DNA of 64,000 nucleotides, taken from positions 35,022 to 99,021 of the forward strand of contig JAAYQU010000049.1 in the NCBI GenBank assembly GCA_012519055.1, in the 5' to 3' direction. The notes beneath the pieces are model-generated. The model saw only the letters and a list, made by a program, of their open reading frames with translations, did not search any database and was not told where the DNA came from. Position 1 is the first letter of the stretch, and each line of letters starts with the position of its first letter. Shown here piece by piece: positions 59,956 to 64,000 of the stretch. Source of the stretch: Bacteroidales bacterium (GTDB taxonomy: Bacteria > Bacteroidota > Bacteroidia > Bacteroidales > Salinivirgaceae). A program made the translations under genes and the position numbers.

Positions 59956-61038
59956 ATGAGAACTTTTATATTATTCACAGTCTTAAACTTCTCTTTCGGG
60001 CTTCTGTTTTCCCAACAAGAAGGACCTAACATAGTTTTTGACAACTTACAACACGATTTTGGGACAATCAAGGAAGAGGCAGGAAAAGCAAACTGTCGAT
60101 TTGTTTTTAGCAACACAGGTTCGCAACCTTTAGTTGTAACACGGGTGCAAACGTCGTGTGGATGTGCATCGTCTAATTACACTAGACAACCGGTAGCGAC
60201 AGGGGGGAAAGGATTTGTTGAAGTGTCATACGATCCCGCTGGCAGACCCGGTCCATTTGCAAAAACTATCACTGTCTATTCCAATGGAATCAATCCAACC
60301 ACAGTTTTAACAATAAAAGGAACTGTTACGCCAAAGCCAAGAACAATTGAGGATGATTACCCCCGAGTAATGGGAGATCTAAGGTTACAAAACAATCACT
60401 TCTCTTTTATGAATGTTTTTAATACTGAAAAATCTACAACAGAAATTCCTGTGGTTAATGTAGGGGAAACCAGTCTAATAATTGGATTTGACAAATTACC
60501 GTCTTATTTGACAATTCAAGCGATACCTTCTGAGTTAAAACCAAATGAAAAAGGCGTTCTTAAAGCAGTATTAGATGCAAGTAAAGTCAACGATTATGGT
60601 TTTATTGTACACAGAACAGCAATTCTGTTAAATGGACAAAAACCACAAAACAGTTTGATTTCAGTAACAGCCGTTATTAAAGAAGACTTTTCCAAACTGA
60701 CGCAAAAAGAGTTGGCAAAAGCTCCCAAAATACAGTTTAAGAGTACAGACTTCGATTTTAAAACTGTAAAAGCGGGCGATGTTGTTAGCTGCGAATTTGA
60801 ATTTGTTAATGAGGGAAAAACACCTTTGATTATTCGTAAAGTAAAAACAGGATGTGGTTGTACTGCATCAACTCCGCCAACTGAATCTATTAAACCAGGT
60901 GAGAGTTCAGCAATAAAAGTAAGCTTTAACACCAGGAATAGGAGTGGTCGTCAGGCTCAATATATTGATGTATATTGCAACGATCCGAATCAACCTGAAA
61001 TAAAATTGAAAATCGGAGGAGTTGTTGAGAAAGAATAA
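59956..61038 (+). CDS. DUF1573 (ASPM/SPD-2/Hydin-like) exported protein
   Basis: This 360-residue protein has a signal peptide ('MRTFILFTVLNFSFGLLFSQ') and two DUF1573 Ig-like units. The first is at about 28-130: 'HDFGTIKEEAGKANCRFVFSNTG', 'VVTRVQTSCGCASSNY' and 'FVEVSYDPAGRPGPFAKTITVYSNG'. The second is at about 255-357: 'FDFKTVKAGDVVSCEFEFVNEGKTPLIIRKVKTGCGCTAS' and 'IKVSFNTRNRSGRQAQYIDVYCND'. The CGC motif is characteristic. Such domains are common in secreted Bacteroidota proteins; their role is unknown. The middle 120 residues form a more diverged third unit. Single gene. Confidence 0.88.
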   Translation: MRTFILFTVLNFSFGLLFSQQEGPNIVFDNLQHDFGTIKEEAGKANCRFVFSNTGSQPLVVTRVQTSCGCASSNYTRQPVATGGKGFVEVSYDPAGRPGPFAKTITVYSNGINPTTVLTIKGTVTPKPRTIEDDYPRVMGDLRLQNNHFSFMNVFNTEKSTTEIPVVNVGETSLIIGFDKLPSYLTIQAIPSELKPNEKGVLKAVLDASKVNDYGFIVHRTAILLNGQKPQNSLISVTAVIKEDFSKLTQKELAKAPKIQFKSTDFDFKTVKAGDVVSCEFEFVNEGKTPLIIRKVKTGCGCTASTPPTESIKPGESSAIKVSFNTRNRSGRQAQYIDVYCNDPNQPEIKLKIGGVVEKE

Positions 61039-61143
61039 TATTAACACTTGCTGATTAATTAGTTAATTTGTAAAATTAGATAAAACTATCGATCATGTTT
61101 TAATAACTGTTTGGTAGTTTTTTGTACGATTTCGTTGTGAATA

Positions 61144-62235
61144 ATGAAACCCGATAAAGAGAAACAAAAAAGTGCCTTACAGGTAAATCCCGGAATTGAG
61201 CCACCACCAACCGTTAACCCAAATGCAGTAAATGCACTGAGAAAACGAAGAAGAAAAACTTATACGGTTAACGAATACGTTGAGGGGGTTTTAAGTGGCA
61301 GTCGCTCTATGCTTGGGCAGGCTATAACATTAATAGAGAGCCATTTGCCCGAACATATCGCAATGTCGTATGAGATAATAGAAAAATGCTTGCCTTATTC
61401 GGGTAACTCCGTCAGAATAGGTATTACGGGAGTACCGGGTGCTGGAAAAAGTACTTTTATTGAGGCACTTGGCAACGAAATCACTTCACAAGGTCATAAA
61501 TTAGCCGTTTTAGCTATTGACCCAAGCAGCCAGCGTTCAAAAGGCTCTATTCTCGGAGATAAAACCCGAATGGAGAAATTGTCGACCAACGATAACGCGT
61601 TTATCAGACCATCACCATCGGCGGGTTCGCTTGGTGGTGTTGCAAGAAAGACACGTGAAACCGTTGTCCTTGTCGAAGCAGCAGGATATGACACAATATT
61701 TGTCGAAACCGTAGGAGTAGGGCAGTCGGAGATTGCCGTTCACAGTATGGTCGATTTCTTTCTTTTGTTGATGTTGGCAGGTGCAGGAGATGAACTGCAA
61801 GGAATTAAGCGCGGAATAATGGAGATGGCTGACCTGTTAATAATAAACAAAGCTGACGGAAATAATATAGACAAGGCAAATTTGGCTAAAGCCGAATATT
61901 CAAGCGCATTGCAACTGTTCCCGTTAAGCCCATCGGGCTGGAGACCTACGGCAATGACAGCTTCTGCTCTTTATAGTATTGGCATGGTGGAAATATGGGA
62001 TACAGTCAAAGCATATATGAATATGACAAAAGAGAATAATTTCTTTTATGAGCGTAGAAATGAGCAATCTAAGTTTTGGATGTATGAAACCATAAATGAA
62101 ACATTGCGCGAAACGTTCTACTCTAATCCGAAAGTTAAAGAGGTTATAGCAGATATTGAAAACGAAGTTTTGAGTAATCAAATGTCGCCATTTAAGGCGG
62201 CAAACTCATTGTTGGATATTCATAGTCGCTCTTAG
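61144..62235 (+). CDS. meaB: MeaB/ArgK-type methylmalonyl-CoA mutase-associated GTPase
   Basis: The 363-residue GTPase has the G1 loop 'RIGITGVPGAGKSTFIEALG' near 96-115. 'LAVLAIDPSSQRSKGSILGDKTRMEKLS' (near 122-149) and 'AFIRPSPSAGSLGGVARKTRETVVLVEAAGYDTIFVETVGVGQSEIAV' (about 155-202) are the family blocks. The G4 motif is 'IINKADG'. MeaB protects and repairs B12-dependent methylmalonyl-CoA mutase (used for propionate metabolism in Bacteroidota). The mutase is not in this window. The N-terminal 40 residues are basic and variable. It is followed by ruvX after 32 bases. Confidence 0.93.
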   Translation: MKPDKEKQKSALQVNPGIEPPPTVNPNAVNALRKRRRKTYTVNEYVEGVLSGSRSMLGQAITLIESHLPEHIAMSYEIIEKCLPYSGNSVRIGITGVPGAGKSTFIEALGNEITSQGHKLAVLAIDPSSQRSKGSILGDKTRMEKLSTNDNAFIRPSPSAGSLGGVARKTRETVVLVEAAGYDTIFVETVGVGQSEIAVHSMVDFFLLLMLAGAGDELQGIKRGIMEMADLLIINKADGNNIDKANLAKAEYSSALQLFPLSPSGWRPTAMTASALYSIGMVEIWDTVKAYMNMTKENNFFYERRNEQSKFWMYETINETLRETFYSNPKVKEVIADIENEVLSNQMSPFKAANSLLDIHSRS

Positions 62236-62267
62236 TTTGGTAATTTATTTATTTCAATTGGATTAAT

Positions 62268-62681
62268 ATGTCGCGAATACTTGCAATTGATTATGGATTA
62301 AAGCGTTGTGGTATTGCAGTTACTGATCCGTTGAAAATAATAGCACAAGGAGTTACAACCGTGCAAACATCAACGCTTATGAGCTTCCTAGACGACTATA
62401 TACAAAAGGAGCAAGTTGAGTGCATAGTTGTAGGACTTCCAAAGCAGATGGACAATACACCAAGCGAGATTGAGCCTCATATTGCAGGATTTATTAAAAG
62501 ATTTGGAGCTAAATATCCGGCAATACCAATAAAACGCGTTGACGAACGTTTTACAAGCAAAATGTCGCAACAAGCATTAATAACGGCAGGAGCCACAAAA
62601 AAACAACGAAGCAACAAAAATTTAATAGATACCATAAGCGCAACAATTATTTTACAAACATATTTAGAACAAAAACAATGA
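62268..62681 (+). CDS. ruvX: RuvX/YqgF-family putative pre-16S rRNA nuclease
   Basis: The 137-residue RNase H-fold protein has 'RILAIDYGLKRCGIAVTDP' at the start (first catalytic Asp), 'CIVVGLPKQMDN' near 55-66, 'IKRVDERFTSKMSQQAL' near 88-104 and the third Asp in 'NLIDTISATIIL'. In E. coli the YqgF family is essential and processes the 16S rRNA 5' end; the older name is Holliday junction resolvase. Its last 4 bases overlap the start of def, so translation is coupled. Confidence 0.92.
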   Translation: MSRILAIDYGLKRCGIAVTDPLKIIAQGVTTVQTSTLMSFLDDYIQKEQVECIVVGLPKQMDNTPSEIEPHIAGFIKRFGAKYPAIPIKRVDERFTSKMSQQALITAGATKKQRSNKNLIDTISATIILQTYLEQKQ

Positions 62682-63229
62682 TTTACCCTATAGTTGTGGC
62701 AGGACATCCAGTCCTAAAGATGAAAGCCCAAGAGATAGACAAAAATTTTCCTGATTTAGATAAATTGATTGAAGATATGTTTGAAACAATGTACGTTTCA
62801 GACGGGGTTGGATTGGCAGCACCTCAGATAGGAAAGTCAATACGTCTGTTTGTGATAGATGGGAAGCCAGCAGCCGAAGATAATCCAGAACTCGAAAACT
62901 TTAAAAAAGTATTTTTAAACCCATATATTATTGAAGAGAGTGGTGAAGAGTGGTTCTTTAACGAGGGTTGTTTGAGCGTGCCCGGCATAAGAGAAGATGT
63001 TCAGCGCAAATCGATTGTTAAAATCAAGTATTTTGATGAAAATTGGCAACAGCACGAAGATGTTTTCGATGGTATGGCAGCCAGAATAATTCAACACGAA
63101 TATGACCACTTGGAAGGCACTCTGTTTACCGACAGACTATCATTTTTAAAGAGAAAGATGTTAAGAGGCAAACTGTCGGACATCTCAAAAGGAATAGTTG
63201 ATGTTAGTTATAATATCCGAACGAAATAA
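62678..63229 (+). CDS. def: Peptide deformylase
   Basis: The 183-residue metalloenzyme removes the formyl group from nascent N-termini. All three motifs are present: motif 1 'DGVGLAAPQIGKSIRLFVID' (about 41-60), motif 2 'EGCLSVPG' (about 97-104, metal-binding Cys) and motif 3 'QHEYDHLEGTLF' (about 139-150, the two His ligands and the Glu). A short Bacteroidota-type C-terminal extension follows ('LSDISKGIVDVSYNIRTK'). It is coupled to ruvX by a 4-base overlap. Confidence 0.97.
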   Translation: MIYPIVVAGHPVLKMKAQEIDKNFPDLDKLIEDMFETMYVSDGVGLAAPQIGKSIRLFVIDGKPAAEDNPELENFKKVFLNPYIIEESGEEWFFNEGCLSVPGIREDVQRKSIVKIKYFDENWQQHEDVFDGMAARIIQHEYDHLEGTLFTDRLSFLKRKMLRGKLSDISKGIVDVSYNIRTK

Positions 63230-63232
63230 CAA

Positions 63233-63255
63233 AGTATTTGTACAGTCGGTATTAA
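63233..63255. repeat. 23-base repeat, copy B
   Basis: AGTATTTGTACAGTCGGTAT plus TAA matches 23947-23969 with two changes. Confidence 0.5.
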
Positions 63256-63270
63256 GATTAAATATATCTC

Positions 63271-63310
63271 AAAAAAGGTTGCTCGAAAAAATAACGGGCA
63301 ACCTTTTTTT
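63271..63310 (+). terminator. Terminator after def
   Basis: AGGTTGCTCG pairs with CGGGCAACCT (one G-T pair) around a 9-base loop, with A6 before and T7 after, so it can work in both directions. Confidence 0.88.
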
Positions 63311-63426
63311 ATTCTAAAAAGCACTGTATTTAAAAATAAAGTGTTAGATTGCAAAACATAGTGCGGATTTTTTTTACAACATATATAATACAACCAAACA
63401 ATTATAGGAACATTAAGTGTACTAAA

Positions 63427-64000
63427 ATGAAACAAAAACATATTCTTTCACTACTAACAACATGTTTGTTACTAACATGCACAGACCTCTTTAGCCAATT
63501 TTTTACGAACACCCAAACAGACACACCTCAAACTAAAGGCGACTTTTGGGTAGTACAATTACCTCATTACGGAAGAGTAAATTTTATGTTGGAGGTTGAC
63601 GACGGTTATATCTTATCTGCTCTTAGCGGAACAGCAATTGGCTCGGAAACTTGGGTACCAACCTTTTACAAATACTCCAAAACCGGCGAACTGCTTTGGT
63701 ACAGAGAACACCCAGATGCTTACAGATTTCCCAAAGACTTTATAAAAACACAAGACGGTGGCTTTTTGGTTACGGGAGGAGGTGAACTTTTTAAGATGTA
63801 TAGCGATGGAAGCAAACATTTTCATTATGTGCCAGACCACTCAATGTGGCCAACAGCGGATGAATTTTTGAGTGCTAAAGCGTTTAGTTTTGGAACACCT
63901 GAACGATATGGACACTACTTTAAAGTTATGTACTACGAAGATTCTACTAATTATTATTCTTATCCACTAATTGTTGATGGGGGGGGGGATTTAGTAAAAA
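63427..64000 (+). CDS. Exported protein, partial (runs off the window), with a G10 tract
   Basis: The reading frame opens at the ATG at 63427 and has no stop before the window end, giving at least 191 residues. The start 'MKQKHILSLLTTCLLLTC' is a signal sequence; the Cys could be a lipobox (LLTC), or signal peptidase I could cut after 'LFSQ'. The rest resembles beta-propeller/PQQ-like secreted proteins of Bacteroidota: 'DFWVVQLPHYGRV', 'YKYSKTGELLWYREHPD' and 'DFIKTQDGGFLVTGGGELFKM'. Near the end is a run of ten G (63979-63988) encoding three Gly, which can slip during replication or be miscounted in sequencing. C-terminus and any sorting domain lie beyond the window. Confidence 0.7.
   Translation, partial: MKQKHILSLLTTCLLLTCTDLFSQFFTNTQTDTPQTKGDFWVVQLPHYGRVNFMLEVDDGYILSALSGTAIGSETWVPTFYKYSKTGELLWYREHPDAYRFPKDFIKTQDGGFLVTGGGELFKMYSDGSKHFHYVPDHSMWPTADEFLSAKAFSFGTPERYGHYFKVMYYEDSTNYYSYPLIVDGGGDLVK

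Overview
The window is a contiguous, AT-rich chromosomal stretch from a member of the Bacteroidota, probably Bacteroidales or a close relative. Four observations support this: type IX secretion (T9SS) cargo with type A and type B C-terminal sorting domains (13641-15476, 41452-42312); the conserved order bamD - rpoZ-like - coaBC - DUF4835/PorD - recN - fabI; many TAnnTTTG -7 boxes, some with a TTG about 19-20 bases upstream; and A-rich leaders without Shine-Dalgarno sequences. Most of it is housekeeping. There is no prophage, CRISPR array or complete insertion sequence.

Layout. 1-7300: an orphan SiaC-like regulator (-), a lipoprotein/outer-membrane barrel pair, a HAD nucleotidase-like protein (-), GtrA, a CsgG/FlgO-like periplasmic protein, then purS, pssA and a PfkB kinase (-). 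7300-12620: membrane pyrophosphatase hppA, a Ser-Pro-Arg tRNA cluster and tex, all on the minus strand. 12777-19303: PASTA protein, T9SS cargo, RluD-type pseudouridine synthase, lpxB and a SpoIID-like protein. 19375-25872: an OM-type protein (-), YebC, the N-terminal half of transketolase without its C-terminal half, and a four-gene cell-surface cluster (CDP-glycerol-transferase-like, HAD phosphatase, nucleotidyltransferase, methyltransferase). 25971-33374: tRNA-Leu, tig-clpP-clpX and two chemoreceptors. 33758-41096: bamD to recN, fabI, rocD. 41452-50589: T9SS cargo, 4.5S/SRP RNA (-), a BadF-type kinase, xseB (-), a glycosyltransferase, two tandem TPR/PD40 proteins, a DnaQ-like exonuclease and a FAH-family enzyme. 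50586-64000: a TPR hybrid histidine kinase with a degenerate ATP lid (-), UvrD-type helicase, DUF4290-murA, a TlpA-like thioredoxin, an MscS-type channel, a DUF1573 protein, meaB, ruvX, def, and the start of a secreted protein that runs off the end with a G10 tract.

Common themes. Envelope biogenesis is spread through the window: pssA, lpxB, bamD, murA, PASTA, SpoIID, T9SS parts and cargo. So is protein quality control: tig, clpPX, def, SRP RNA. The unusual material is intergenic and architectural: (i) at least eleven copies of a REP-like palindrome of the AGAGACG...CGTCTCT type, concentrated at 48.6-49.95 kb; (ii) a second AT-rich repeat present three times, one copy carrying a small insert flanked by GATGTC; (iii) a chemoreceptor with a long low-complexity tail ending in a CheR-tether-like pentapeptide; (iv) MurA with Asp in place of the fosfomycin-target Cys; (v) the surface-phosphate cluster downstream of the transketolase half. 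No gene set here could be shown to be a wholly new system; the surface cluster and the chemoreceptor pair are the best candidates for follow-up.
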